A stretch of 64,000 nucleotides of DNA, from assembly GCF_000013365.1 (NCBI RefSeq), contig NC_007778.1, positions 3,410,001-3,474,000 on the forward strand, written 5' to 3'. This DNA is from Rhodopseudomonas palustris HaA2 (GTDB lineage Bacteria; Pseudomonadota; Alphaproteobacteria; Rhizobiales; Xanthobacteraceae). The notes below the pieces were generated by a model. The model had not been told where the DNA came from, made no database searches, and saw nothing but the letters and a program-made list of their open reading frames with translations. The translations under genes and the position numbers were made by a program. Within the stretch, counting starts at the first letter, position 1; each line of letters starts with the position of its first letter. Positions 38,365 to 46,572 of this stretch are shown here, one piece after another.

Positions 38365-39039
38365 ATGACATCCCGCGACTCCGCCGCCGCCGAGATCACC
38401 CCCGAAGTGCTGCTGCGCGCTTATGCCTGCGGCATCTTTCCGATGGCCGAAAGCGTCGACGATCCGACGCTGTTCTGGGTCGAGCCGGAATTGCGCGGCA
38501 TCATTCCGCTCGGCGGCTTTCGCGTCGCCTCCCGGCTCGCCCGCACGGTGCGGTCGGACGCTTTCACCGTCACCGTCAATCGCGACTTCAAGGGCGTGAT
38601 CGACGGCTGCGCCGCGCCGCAGCCAGGCCGCGACGACACCTGGATCAACCGCCGGATTCGCGAGCTGTATATCGGCCTGCACGGCATCGGCCATTGCCAC
38701 AGCGTCGAGGTCTGGCAGGACGGCGACCTCGCCGGCGGTCTGTACGGCGTCAGCCTCGGCCGCGCCTTCTTCGGCGAGAGCATGTTTCACCGCGCCCGCG
38801 ACGCCTCCAAGGTGGCGCTGGTGCATCTCGTCGCCCGGTTGCTTGCAGGCGGTTATGAACTGCTCGACACCCAGTTCGTCACCGACCATCTGCGCAGCTT
38901 CGGCGCAATCGAAGTCCCGCGGCAACGCTACCGTTCGATGCTCGACGACGCACTGCAGGGCATCGCCGCCTTCGATGCGCTGCCGGTGGATCAGCCCGTG
39001 ACGGGCGCCAAAGCGCTGGAGATCATCGCGGCGCACTGA
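38365..39039 (+). CDS. aat: leucyl/phenylalanyl-tRNA--protein transferase
   Basis: A 224-residue transferase that adds Leu or Phe to proteins with N-terminal Lys or Arg, marking them for ClpS-ClpAP. Family motifs are [77 protein letters not shown] and [15 protein letters not shown]. The ATG at 38365 yields the usual short N-terminus. In many alphaproteobacteria aat follows accC directly; here about 4.7 kb of other genes lie between. Confidence 0.96.
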   Translation: MTSRDSAAAEITPEVLLRAYACGIFPMAESVDDPTLFWVEPELRGIIPLGGFRVASRLARTVRSDAFTVTVNRDFKGVIDGCAAPQPGRDDTWINRRIRELYIGLHGIGHCHSVEVWQDGDLAGGLYGVSLGRAFFGESMFHRARDASKVALVHLVARLLAGGYELLDTQFVTDHLRSFGAIEVPRQRYRSMLDDALQGIAAFDALPVDQPVTGAKALEIIAAH

Positions 39040-39078
39040 GCACGGCGATCAACGATCCCTCTGTCAGACCGGGAGCGG

Positions 39079-39999
39079 TTACTGCCGGAATGCCGGCAAA
39101 GGCGGCGGCGGCGCCTGCTGGGTCTGGCGCGGTGGCGGCTGGCGGCGGCGCTGCTGCTGCTGCGGTTGTGCAGCGGCGGGCTTCGGCGCATCGGGTTGGG
39201 CGCTGACGACCGGCGTCTCGGGGTTCTTACAATCGGTCAGCCAGATATCGTAGATCGGATGCTCGACCGCGTGCAGGCCGGGACTGGCGGCGAACATCCA
39301 GCCGGAGAAGATCCGCTTCACCTCGCCCTGCAGCGTGATCTCGTCGACCTCGACGAAGGCGTCGGTGTTGGCAGCCTCGGTCGAGGGCCGCGTGTAGCAG
39401 GCGTCGGTCTTCACGCGCAACGCGCCGAACTGCACCGTCTCGCCGATGTCGGCGTCGAAATTGATGGTGCGACCGGTGATCTTGTCGAGGCCGGTGAAGC
39501 TCGCCTTCTTGTTGACGATCTTCTGCGCCGGCGGCTCGGTGACGATCTCGTCGCCGGGCTGCAGCGTCGCCGGCGTCGGCGGCGCGCCACGCGGCTGGCG
39601 CTGACCGGGCGGCAGGCCCGGCAGCGGATTGGCACCCGGCGGCGCGTTGGCGACGCCGCTGTCGGGCTGGCCGGGCGGCACGTTGGCCGTGGCCGGCGGG
39701 GTCTGCGGAATGATCGTGGTGCCGGGCGGCGGCGGCAGCGGCTGAGACTGCACCGGGCCTGGAAGTGCCGAGCCCTGCGGCGGCCGGGTCGGCGCCGGCA
39801 GCACGCGGCCTTGCGGCGGCAGGTCGGGAACCTCTTCCTCGTCGTCCATCTGCGGCGCGCCACGCGGGATCGCACCGGGCGGACGCGGCGCCGGGTCGGA
39901 GAAAATATTGCCGATCTGCGCCTGCGCCGGCGGCGCGAGCGTGATCAACGGGGCGGCGATCAGCGCCGCAAGACCGACAAAACAGAGGCTTCGGGACAT
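39079..39999 (-). CDS. DUF2155 domain-containing exported protein
   Basis: A 306-residue exported protein, start taken at ATG 39999 because the signal peptide (SLCFVGLAALIAAPLITLAP) begins there; an ATG at 40059 would add 20 residues. After a proline-rich region (PPQG, PPGQ repeats, about residues 30-165) comes the DUF2155 domain: ASFTGLDKITGRTINFDADI, ACYTRPSTEAANTDAFVEVD and FSGWMFAASPGLHAVEHPIYDIWLTDC. The C-terminal tail is Gln/Arg/Pro-rich. The family is uncharacterized and typically neighbours aat and an NDUFA12 gene, which here lies 5 kb away at 45260. Confidence 0.88.
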   Translation of the reverse strand: MSRSLCFVGLAALIAAPLITLAPPAQAQIGNIFSDPAPRPPGAIPRGAPQMDDEEEVPDLPPQGRVLPAPTRPPQGSALPGPVQSQPLPPPPGTTIIPQTPPATANVPPGQPDSGVANAPPGANPLPGLPPGQRQPRGAPPTPATLQPGDEIVTEPPAQKIVNKKASFTGLDKITGRTINFDADIGETVQFGALRVKTDACYTRPSTEAANTDAFVEVDEITLQGEVKRIFSGWMFAASPGLHAVEHPIYDIWLTDCKNPETPVVSAQPDAPKPAAAQPQQQQRRRQPPPRQTQQAPPPPLPAFRQ

Positions 40000-40230
40000 T
40001 CCGCGCGGCTTCAATGACGAATCAGGCTTGCGACATTCTACAGCTTCGGCCGCTTGCATCGGTCCCGGTTAACACGCCGAATACGGCGGGGGAAGGGCGA
40101 CCCGCCGGCGGCCTGCCCGCTGGCCATCCGCCGCCGCAGCTGAAATAATCGTCGCAGGCGCAAGCGCGGGATCAACCCGACGCCGCCACCATTCCGGATC
40201 GAACCGGAAGGAACCGGGGAGACGACGGGC

Positions 40231-41010
40231 ATGACCGACCGAATTCGGCTGGACGGCAGGGTGGCGCTGGTCACCGGCGCCGCGGGAGTGATCGGCCGCG
40301 CGACCATCGACCTGCTCGCAGAACGTGGTGCCCGGATCGTCGCCATCGACCGCGATCGGACGGCGCTCGATCAGGCGGTCGCCGCCCTGCCCGCCTCGGC
40401 GCAACCGCTGGCGCTCACCGCCGACGTCACCCAGGAAGATCAAGTCGCGGCCTATGTGCGCGCCGCGCTCGAGCGCTGCGGGCGGATCGACGTGTTCTAC
40501 AACAATGCCGGTATCGAGGGTGATATCGCGCCGATCGTGCGCACCTCGCTCGACGCCTTCCGCCGCGTGCTCGACGTCAACGTCGTCGGCGTGTTTCTCG
40601 GCATGAAGCACGTGCTGCCGGCGATGCTGCAGCTGGGCTCCGGCAGCATCATCAACACCGCCTCGATCGCCGGATTGATCGGCTCCAACGACATCATCGC
40701 CTACACCGCCAGCAAACACGCCGTGATCGGCATGACGAAAACGGCGGCGCTGGAATGCGGCGACAGCGGCGTGCGCGTCAATTGCGTCTGCCCCGGACTG
40801 ATCGACAGCCGGATGCTCAGCGCGATCGTCGAAGGCCGCAATCCCGGCCCGACGCCGGTGCCCAACGACAAGATCGTCGACCGGATTCCGGCGCGGCGGC
40901 TCGGTCATGCCGCGGAGGTCGCCTCGGTGGTGGCGTTTCTCGCCTCCGACGAGGCGAGCTACGTGTCGGGCGCGGCCTACACCGTCGACGGCGGCCGCAC
41001 CGCGAGCTGA
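40231..41010 (+). CDS. SDR family oxidoreductase
   Basis: A 259-residue classical short-chain dehydrogenase/reductase. The cofactor motif TGAAGVIG, the structural NNAGIEG, the catalytic Ser in NTASIAGL and YTASK (Tyr and Lys) are all intact. An acidic residue at the end of beta-2 (VAIDRD) favours NAD over NADP. A GGGGAG site precedes the ATG at 40231. It is followed after 30 bp by an esterase gene, with which it likely forms an operon. Substrate unknown. Confidence 0.93.
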   Translation: MTDRIRLDGRVALVTGAAGVIGRATIDLLAERGARIVAIDRDRTALDQAVAALPASAQPLALTADVTQEDQVAAYVRAALERCGRIDVFYNNAGIEGDIAPIVRTSLDAFRRVLDVNVVGVFLGMKHVLPAMLQLGSGSIINTASIAGLIGSNDIIAYTASKHAVIGMTKTAALECGDSGVRVNCVCPGLIDSRMLSAIVEGRNPGPTPVPNDKIVDRIPARRLGHAAEVASVVAFLASDEASYVSGAAYTVDGGRTAS

Positions 41011-41040
41011 TCGTTCTCTCTCACCAGGTCCAGCAAAACC

Positions 41041-41985
41041 ATGCCAGCAAAACTCGATCCCGATGCCGCCGCCGTCTACAAGGCGTTCCAGGACGCGGGC
41101 CGCCCCGCCTATGAAGATCTCACGGCCGAGGAAGCGCGCGCGTACTACGACGCCGCCCGGCTCGTCAGCAATCCCGACCCGCGCGAACTCGCCTCGATCC
41201 AGTCGATCGCGATCCCTGGACCCGCAGGCGACATCCCGGCCCGCGTCTACACGCCGAAGACACTGCGTCAGGACAACGGTCTGGCGCCGGCGCTGGTGTT
41301 CTTTCACGGCGGCGGCTGGGTGATCGGCAATCTCGACACCCATGACGTCGTCTGCCGCGCCATCGCCGACGAAGGCCAACTGATCGTCATCTCGGTCGAC
41401 TACCGGCTCGCCCCCGAGCACAAATTCCCGGCCGCCGTCGAGGACGCGATCGCGGCGACCCAATGGGTCGCCGACAATGCGCGCAAGCTCGGCATCGATC
41501 CCGAACGCATCAGCGTCGGCGGCGACAGCGCCGGCGGCAATCTGTCGGCCGTGGTGACGATCCACGCCCGCGACCATGGCGGGCCGATGCTCGCCGGCCA
41601 GGTGCTGATCTATCCGGCCACCGACTTCGCGATGGACCATCCGTCGCACAGCGAACCGGAGACCAGCGTGCTGCTGACGCATTCCGTGATCAGATGGTTT
41701 CGCGATCACTATCTCGGCGGCGCACCGGTCGAACAGGACTGGCGCGCCTCCCCGGCCCGCGTCGAAACCCTGGCCGGGCTGCCGCCGGCCTTCGTCATCA
41801 CCGCCGGCGCCGACCCGCTGCGCGACGAAGGCGACGAATACGCGCGTCGCCTCGCCGATGCCGGCGTGCCGGTGACGCATCGGACTTATCCCGGCCAATT
41901 CCACGGCTTCTTCACCATGGGCAAGCTGCTGCCGAAGGCGAACGACGCGGTCGTCGAAATCGGCGATTGGCTGAAGGCGCTGTAG
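41041..41985 (+). CDS. alpha/beta hydrolase (HSL-type esterase/lipase)
   Basis: A 314-residue enzyme of the hormone-sensitive-lipase family. The oxyanion-hole motif FFHGGGWVIGNLDTHD and nucleophile motif GGDSAGGNLSA are diagnostic; the aspartate and histidine are in ITAGADPLRDEG and PGQFHGFFTM. No signal peptide, so cytoplasmic. It follows the SDR gene by 30 bp and precedes a glycoside-hydrolase-like gene. Typical substrates are short-chain acyl esters; the natural one is unknown. Confidence 0.94.
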   Translation: MPAKLDPDAAAVYKAFQDAGRPAYEDLTAEEARAYYDAARLVSNPDPRELASIQSIAIPGPAGDIPARVYTPKTLRQDNGLAPALVFFHGGGWVIGNLDTHDVVCRAIADEGQLIVISVDYRLAPEHKFPAAVEDAIAATQWVADNARKLGIDPERISVGGDSAGGNLSAVVTIHARDHGGPMLAGQVLIYPATDFAMDHPSHSEPETSVLLTHSVIRWFRDHYLGGAPVEQDWRASPARVETLAGLPPAFVITAGADPLRDEGDEYARRLADAGVPVTHRTYPGQFHGFFTMGKLLPKANDAVVEIGDWLKAL

Positions 41986-42085
41986 CCAGCGCGGATTGAC
42001 CGGCGTCAACGTCGTCGCGCGCCGAACCGGCGAGGTTGGCCCCCCGCAATCAGAGGGCCGCCGACGCGCGGCGCAACGGCGTTCG

Positions 42086-43441
42086 ATGACCGACATTCCG
42101 AGAACCCGCTGGGGCGGCCTCGCCGAAGACAAGGCTGCGGCCACCGGCTTTTTCCGCGTCGCGCAGATCGACGGCGTGTGGTGGTTCATCGATCCGGACG
42201 GCGGCCGCTTCCTGTCGAAGGGCGTCACCGCGGTGAATTTCGACCACGACAGTATCAAAGGCACCGAGCGTCACCCCTATCGCGAGGCGAGCCTGCACAA
42301 ATACGGCAGCCGCAACGCCTGGCGCAGCGCCGTCGCCGATCGCCTGCACCGCTGGGGCTTCAACACGATCGGGGCGTGGTCGGAGCCGGAGGTGGCATCG
42401 GCCGGCTGCGCCCCGCTGGCCTCGGCCGCCGGCGTGGTCTATCTCGCCACCGCCTACAGTGACGGCCGCGGCTGGCCGCAATCCGATCCGTTCGCTCCGG
42501 CCTTCGAGACCTTCGCGCAGCAACGCGCCCGCGAGATCTGCGCGCCGCGGCGTGACGATCCGAGCGTGCTCGGCTGGTTCATCGACAACGAGTTGCAATG
42601 GGGCCCGGACTGGCGCGGCGAGAACGAACTGCTGCCGGTGATCCTGCGCGACAACGCGGCGCCGCATTCACGCCAGGTAGCGGTCGACCTGCTGCGCCGC
42701 CGCTACGCCAGCGTCGCAGAGTTCAACACAGCGTGGCGATGCTCTGCATCATCGTGGGACGCGCTGGCGACCGTGCCGATCGCGGCCCCGCCCTTCACCC
42801 GCAATTTCTTCACACATGATCACGCGCAGGAACGCGATCCGTTGCGCGGGCGTTACTTCGCCGATTGCGATGCCTTCGCCGGGCTGCTCGCCGAGCGCTA
42901 CATGGCGGTGAGCGCCGCGGCGATCCGCGCGGCCGCGCCGCATCATCTCGTGCTCGGCAGCCGCTTCGCCTACGCGCCGCAGCCGCAGGTCATCGCTGCC
43001 GCCGGCCGGCATTGCGACGTCATCAGCATCAATTGCTACGACGCTTTGCCCGACGCAGTGATCGACGCCTATGCCGAATGCGGCCGGCCCTGCCTGATCG
43101 GCGAGTTCTCGTTCCGCGGCGACGACGCCGGGTTGCCGAACACGCAAGGCGCCGGGCCGCGCGTCGAGACGCAGGCGGATCGCGCCGCAGGCTTTGCGCG
43201 CTATGTCGGTGCCGGCCTGCGCCACCCGAACCTGATCGGCTATCACTGGTTCCTGCACGCCGATCAGCCGGCGGAAGGCCGCTGGGACGGCGAGAATTCC
43301 AACTACGGCGTCGTCACCATCGACGATGAGGTTTATGTCGAACTGACCGAGGCGATGACGGTGGTCAATGACGACGCCGAATGGCTGCACGCCGGCGCAG
43401 CGCAGGTCCGGCGACACATCGCAACGCCGTCGGCGGCCTGA
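42086..43441 (+). CDS. glycoside hydrolase-like protein (GH50/agarase-like, clan GH-A)
   Basis: A 451-residue (beta/alpha)8-barrel enzyme candidate without a signal peptide. The likely acid/base is the Glu of LGWFIDNELQWGPDW and the nucleophile is the Glu of CLIGEFSFRGDD, in the order expected for retaining clan GH-A enzymes; WFVDNELSWG and IGEFHF are the corresponding motifs in GH50 agarase-type proteins. The opening FFRVAQIDGVWWFIDPDGG also fits that group. The start at 42086 has a weak ribosome site; an upstream extension is possible. Agar is an unlikely natural substrate here, so the real glycoside is unknown. Last gene of the SDR-esterase run. Confidence 0.75.
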   Translation: MTDIPRTRWGGLAEDKAAATGFFRVAQIDGVWWFIDPDGGRFLSKGVTAVNFDHDSIKGTERHPYREASLHKYGSRNAWRSAVADRLHRWGFNTIGAWSEPEVASAGCAPLASAAGVVYLATAYSDGRGWPQSDPFAPAFETFAQQRAREICAPRRDDPSVLGWFIDNELQWGPDWRGENELLPVILRDNAAPHSRQVAVDLLRRRYASVAEFNTAWRCSASSWDALATVPIAAPPFTRNFFTHDHAQERDPLRGRYFADCDAFAGLLAERYMAVSAAAIRAAAPHHLVLGSRFAYAPQPQVIAAAGRHCDVISINCYDALPDAVIDAYAECGRPCLIGEFSFRGDDAGLPNTQGAGPRVETQADRAAGFARYVGAGLRHPNLIGYHWFLHADQPAEGRWDGENSNYGVVTIDDEVYVELTEAMTVVNDDAEWLHAGAAQVRRHIATPSAA

Positions 43442-43451
43442 TCAGGCCGCC
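43432..43451. terminator. 20-bp perfect palindrome spanning two convergent stop codons
   Basis: GGCGGCCTGATCAGGCCGCC reads identically on both strands and holds the TGA of the glycoside hydrolase gene (43439-43441) and the TGA of the convergent regulator (43442-43444). Both proteins therefore end in Ala-Ala. It may act as a bidirectional terminator or be a by-product of convergent gene ends; no T-tract follows. Confidence 0.4.
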
Positions 43452-44380
43452 CGCGCCGCCCGGCGCAACGCCTGCGGCGGCTGGCCGAAGGCGCGAAGGA
43501 AGGCGCGGCGCATCCGCTCCGGATCGCCGAAGCCGGTCGTCCTTGCGACCTGCTCGATCGCTTCGCCGGACGCCTGCACGCGGCTCTTCGCCGCCTCGAC
43601 CCGCAGCCGCTCCACCGCTTTCGCCGGCGTCGACCCGGTCTCGGCGATGAAGGCGCGGGTGAAATGTCGCGCGCTCATGCCGGCCTGCTCGGCCAGCCGC
43701 TCGACGGTGAGGTGTTCGCCGAGATGTTCGCGCACCCAGCCGAGCAAGGCCGCGAACCGTCCGGACGGCGCCTGCAGCTCCAGCAACGATGAGAATTGCG
43801 ACTGCCCACCGGCGCGGCGCTGTGCCAGCACCAATTGCCGCGCGGTGTCGCGCGCGATGGCGTCGGAATGCTGCTCGGCGATGATCGCCAGCGCCAGGTC
43901 GATGCCGGCGCTGATCCCGGCCGAGGTCCAGACCTCGCCGTCGCGGACGAAGATTCGGTCCGGCTCCAGCCGCACCCGCGGATAGCGCTCGAGGAAATCG
44001 CGGGTGCGACTCCAATGCGTGGTCGCACGCCGACCGTCGAGCAGCCCGGCCTCGGCGAGCAAGTATGCGCCCGAACAGACACTGGCGATGCGGCAGCCGC
44101 GCGCTGCCGCGGCCCTCAGGAACGCCAGCGTCCGGGAGCAGCCGGCGGCCGCGCGCACCCCGTCGCCTCCGGCGATGATCAGCGTCCGCATCGCCCGGTC
44201 GTGCCGCAATCCGCGCGCCAGCATCTCGACGCCGGACGAACTCCGTACCGCACCGGGCGTGGCGGCGATGGTTCTGATCGGCTCGGTATTGCGCGCGTAG
44301 CGGCCGGCGATTTCGAACGCGGCGATCGGACCGGCCGCGTCGAGCAACTGGAAATCGGGATAGATCAATACGCCGATCAT
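43442..44380 (-). CDS. GlxA-type transcriptional regulator (DJ-1/PfpI + AraC)
   Basis: A 312-residue regulator. GGAGGGGG precedes the ATG at 44380. The N-terminal DJ-1/PfpI-like domain (MIGVLIYPDFQLLDAAGPI, IASVCSGAYLLAEAGLLDG with the nucleophile-elbow cysteine) probably senses a small ligand. The C-terminal third is an AraC double helix-turn-helix (LTVERLAEQAGMSARHFTRA and AIEQVARTTGFGDPERMRRA). It is divergent from the isonitrile-hydratase-like gene, and an inverted repeat sits between them, consistent with local control. Confidence 0.92.
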   Translation of the reverse strand: MIGVLIYPDFQLLDAAGPIAAFEIAGRYARNTEPIRTIAATPGAVRSSSGVEMLARGLRHDRAMRTLIIAGGDGVRAAAGCSRTLAFLRAAAARGCRIASVCSGAYLLAEAGLLDGRRATTHWSRTRDFLERYPRVRLEPDRIFVRDGEVWTSAGISAGIDLALAIIAEQHSDAIARDTARQLVLAQRRAGGQSQFSSLLELQAPSGRFAALLGWVREHLGEHLTVERLAEQAGMSARHFTRAFIAETGSTPAKAVERLRVEAAKSRVQASGEAIEQVARTTGFGDPERMRRAFLRAFGQPPQALRRAARAA

Positions 44381-44412
44381 CGCCCCCTCCGCCGATGGTC
44401 CACGCGACCTCT

Positions 44413-44447
44413 TGTCTGAAATCGAGGGATATATGCCATTTCGGACA
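44413..44447. promoter_or_regulatory. inverted-repeat operator candidate between the GlxA-type regulator and the DJ-1 gene
   Basis: TGTCTGAAAT (44413-44422) and ATTTCGGACA (44438-44447) form arms that match at 9 of 10 positions across a 15-nt, AT-leaning spacer. It sits centrally in the 128-bp divergent gap, 33 bp upstream of the regulator's ATG. AraC-type regulators often bind such paired half-sites; this assignment is inference. Confidence 0.55.
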
Positions 44448-44508
44448 TCAGCCGACCATGCCAGGATCGCCTCGTCAAGCGCCGACCCAGGCATCGAGGA
44501 GGACCCCC

Positions 44509-45213
44509 ATGGCCCAGTTGCAGATCGGACTATTGCTGTTTCCCAACCTCACCCAGCTCGACCTCACCGGGCCGCTGCAGGTGCTCTCGCGCATTCCCGG
44601 CGCGACCGTGCATCTGATCAGCAAGACGATGGCGCCGGTGCCGAGCGACGCGGTGCTGTTGCTGCCGCCGACGATCACCTTCGCGGACTGCCCGCAGCTC
44701 GACGTGATCTGCGTCCCCGGCGGATACGGCACCGACGACCTCGTGGGCGACGACGACACGCTGGACTTCCTGCGCCGGCAGGCGGAAGGCGCGCGCTATG
44801 TGACCTCGGTGTGCACCGGTTCGCTGGTGCTCGGCGCGGCGGGACTGCTGCGCGGCTATCGCGCCACGACGCATTGGTCGGCGATCGACGACCTTGCGGC
44901 GTTCGGCGCCATCCCCGACCGCAGCCGCGTCTGCATCGACCGCAACCGCATCACCGGCGGCGGCGTCACCGCCGGCATCGATTTCGCGCTGACGCTGGTC
45001 GAACTGCTGGCCGATCGCACAACCGCGCAGGCGATCCAACTGACGCTGGAGTACAACCCGGCGCCGCCGTTCAATGCCGGCTCGCCCGAGACCGCGCCGG
45101 AGCCGGTGGTAGCGATGCTGAAAGAGCGGCTGCAGGGTGCGCGGCAGCGCCGCAGCGAGTCGGTCGCGCGCGCCGCGGCGCGGTTGCAGGCCGAAACAGA
45201 AACGGCGGCCTGA
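44509..45213 (+). CDS. inhA: DJ-1/PfpI family protein, isonitrile hydratase-like
   Basis: A 234-residue cytoplasmic enzyme of the DJ-1 superfamily. A GAGGAGGA site precedes the ATG at 44509. The catalytic cysteine is in YVTSVCTGSLVLGAAGLL, with ATTHWSAIDDL and CVPGGYG motifs as in Pseudomonas isonitrile hydratase, which converts isonitriles to N-substituted formamides. Length (about 230) and the divergent GlxA-type regulator match that enzyme's usual setting. The symbol is given by similarity only; other DJ-1 hydratases or amidases remain possible. Confidence 0.8.
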   Translation: MAQLQIGLLLFPNLTQLDLTGPLQVLSRIPGATVHLISKTMAPVPSDAVLLLPPTITFADCPQLDVICVPGGYGTDDLVGDDDTLDFLRRQAEGARYVTSVCTGSLVLGAAGLLRGYRATTHWSAIDDLAAFGAIPDRSRVCIDRNRITGGGVTAGIDFALTLVELLADRTTAQAIQLTLEYNPAPPFNAGSPETAPEPVVAMLKERLQGARQRRSESVARAAARLQAETETAA

Positions 45214-45259
45214 GCCGCCGCGGAAACAGGTCGAGACGTCCTCGGCCAGTTGCCGGACG

Positions 45260-45670
45260 TCAGCTGCCCGGCGTCCAGGGCTGATAGTCGCCGGTCGCCT
45301 TCGGCCGGCGGCCAGCCGCCAGCGTCGAGCCGGACGGGCGATACGCCAGCGGCGTGCCGGTCAGGTTGGGCTGATGCGGCTTCTGCCACTCGCGCGGCTG
45401 ATAGGTCTCTTCTGTCGGCGGCACGTCGACGATGTGATGCAGCCAGCCGTGCCATTCCGGCGGAACGCGCGTGGCCTCGGCGAGGCCATTGTAAAGCACC
45501 CAGCGCCGTTCGAAGCCGAGCGTCGGATCGATCTTGCCGCCCTTGGTGCGGAAGTATCGGTTTCCGCCCTCATCGGTGCCGACCAGTTCGCCGAACCGCC
45601 AAGTCCACACTTGGGTGCCGAACGTGAAACCGTTCCACCAGGTAAAAATCCGCAGCAAAAACAGTTTCAT
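45260..45670 (-). CDS. NADH:ubiquinone oxidoreductase accessory subunit NDUFA12
   Basis: A 136-residue protein, start taken at ATG 45670 (alternative ATG 45679). The family core is clear: FTWWNGFTFGTQVWTWRFGE, VGTDEGGNRYFRTKGG, RRWVLYNGLAEATRVPPEWH and GWLHHIVDVPPTEE. NDUFA12/B17.2 is a supernumerary complex I subunit shared by mitochondria and alphaproteobacteria that sits on the peripheral arm. The C-terminal tail is Pro/Arg-rich (YRPSGSTLAAGRRPKATGDY). In related genomes this gene follows aat and DUF2155; here about 5 kb of genes intervene. Confidence 0.95.
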   Translation of the reverse strand: MKLFLLRIFTWWNGFTFGTQVWTWRFGELVGTDEGGNRYFRTKGGKIDPTLGFERRWVLYNGLAEATRVPPEWHGWLHHIVDVPPTEETYQPREWQKPHQPNLTGTPLAYRPSGSTLAAGRRPKATGDYQPWTPGS

Positions 45671-45907
45671 GAGGATCATCCATCCGATAGCGGCAGGCTC
45701 CCCTGATGCCACCGGCGACGGCGAAAGTCCAGCCGTTGCGAGTGGATGCCAACATCGGGATTCACCTGTTCCGCAAAATGAACGCAATCCGTTCATCAGC
45801 GATACAACCGCAATCTGGGAGGCTCGTCTGAAAAGCCGGAACGACGCCAGTTCGAGCGTGTTGTGTCGGGGAAGGTTTCATTCGATTTCCCACTGATGGA
45901 GTCCAAG

Positions 45908-46513
45908 ATGTTGAATCTCAAGACATTGACCGCCGTGGCCGCGCTCGCGATGGCGATGCCTCTGGCGTCCGCTGAACTCAGCTTCGCCCAAGGCAGCATC
46001 GGTGGCGGCGGTGCCGCCGGCGGGGGTGGCGGCGGCGGCGGGGGTGGCGGCGGACCCGCGATCGGCGGCGGCGGCGCCGGCAGCATTGGTGGCGGTGGCA
46101 GCATCGGCCGCGGTGGCGGCGGTGGCGGTGGACCCGCGATCGGCGGCGGTGGATCGCGCGGTCCGGGATTCGCCGGCGGCGGCGGACCTCGCCCCGGCTT
46201 CCAGGGTGGTGGGCCTCGTCCCGGCTACCACGGCGGCGGCCCGCGTGGCCCGCGGTTTTCGGGCGGCGGCTATCGCGGCGGATATTACGGCGGTTATTGG
46301 CCGGGAGCCTATGCGGGCGCCTTCGTCGGCGGCCTCGGCTCGTCCTATTACTACAATGATCCCTATGGCTACGGTTACTACGACGAACCCTCTGTGGTCG
46401 TCGTACCGGGCGAGGATCGCGACGACGCCTATTGCTCGCGGCGCTTCAAGTCCTACGATCCGGCCTCGGGCACCTATCTGGGCTATGACGGCAAGCGTCA
46501 TCCCTGCCCGTAA
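45908..46513 (+). CDS. glycine-rich exported BA14K-like protein
   Basis: A 201-residue exported protein; GGAG precedes the ATG at 45908 and an ATG at 45896 is an alternative. Signal peptide LTAVAALAMAMPLASAELSFAQ is followed by glycine blocks (poly-Gly with PAIGGG and PRPGFQGGGPRPGYHGG units) for about 90 residues, then a tyrosine-rich part (YYGGYWPGAYAGAFVGG, YYYNDPYGYGYYD). It ends in the BA14K signature YCSRRFKSYDPASGTYLGYD...RHPCP. The glycine region is encoded by GGN-rich DNA prone to slippage. Function unknown; cell-surface or lectin-like by family analogy. Confidence 0.88.
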   Translation: MLNLKTLTAVAALAMAMPLASAELSFAQGSIGGGGAAGGGGGGGGGGGGPAIGGGGAGSIGGGGSIGRGGGGGGGPAIGGGGSRGPGFAGGGGPRPGFQGGGPRPGYHGGGPRGPRFSGGGYRGGYYGGYWPGAYAGAFVGGLGSSYYYNDPYGYGYYDEPSVVVVPGEDRDDAYCSRRFKSYDPASGTYLGYDGKRHPCP

Positions 46514-46538
46514 TCACCGGCTGCAATGAAGCTGCTCG

Positions 46539-46562
46539 AACGGCGCCCATCCGGGCGCCGTT
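46539..46562. terminator. bidirectional terminator after the glycine-rich gene
   Basis: A 10-bp perfect stem AACGGCGCCC (46539-46548), loop ATCC, GGGCGCCGTT (46553-46562), followed by TTCT. It separates the BA14K-like gene from the convergent transporter gene whose stop is at 46573. Confidence 0.8.
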
Positions 46563-46572
46563 TCTGCTTGGC

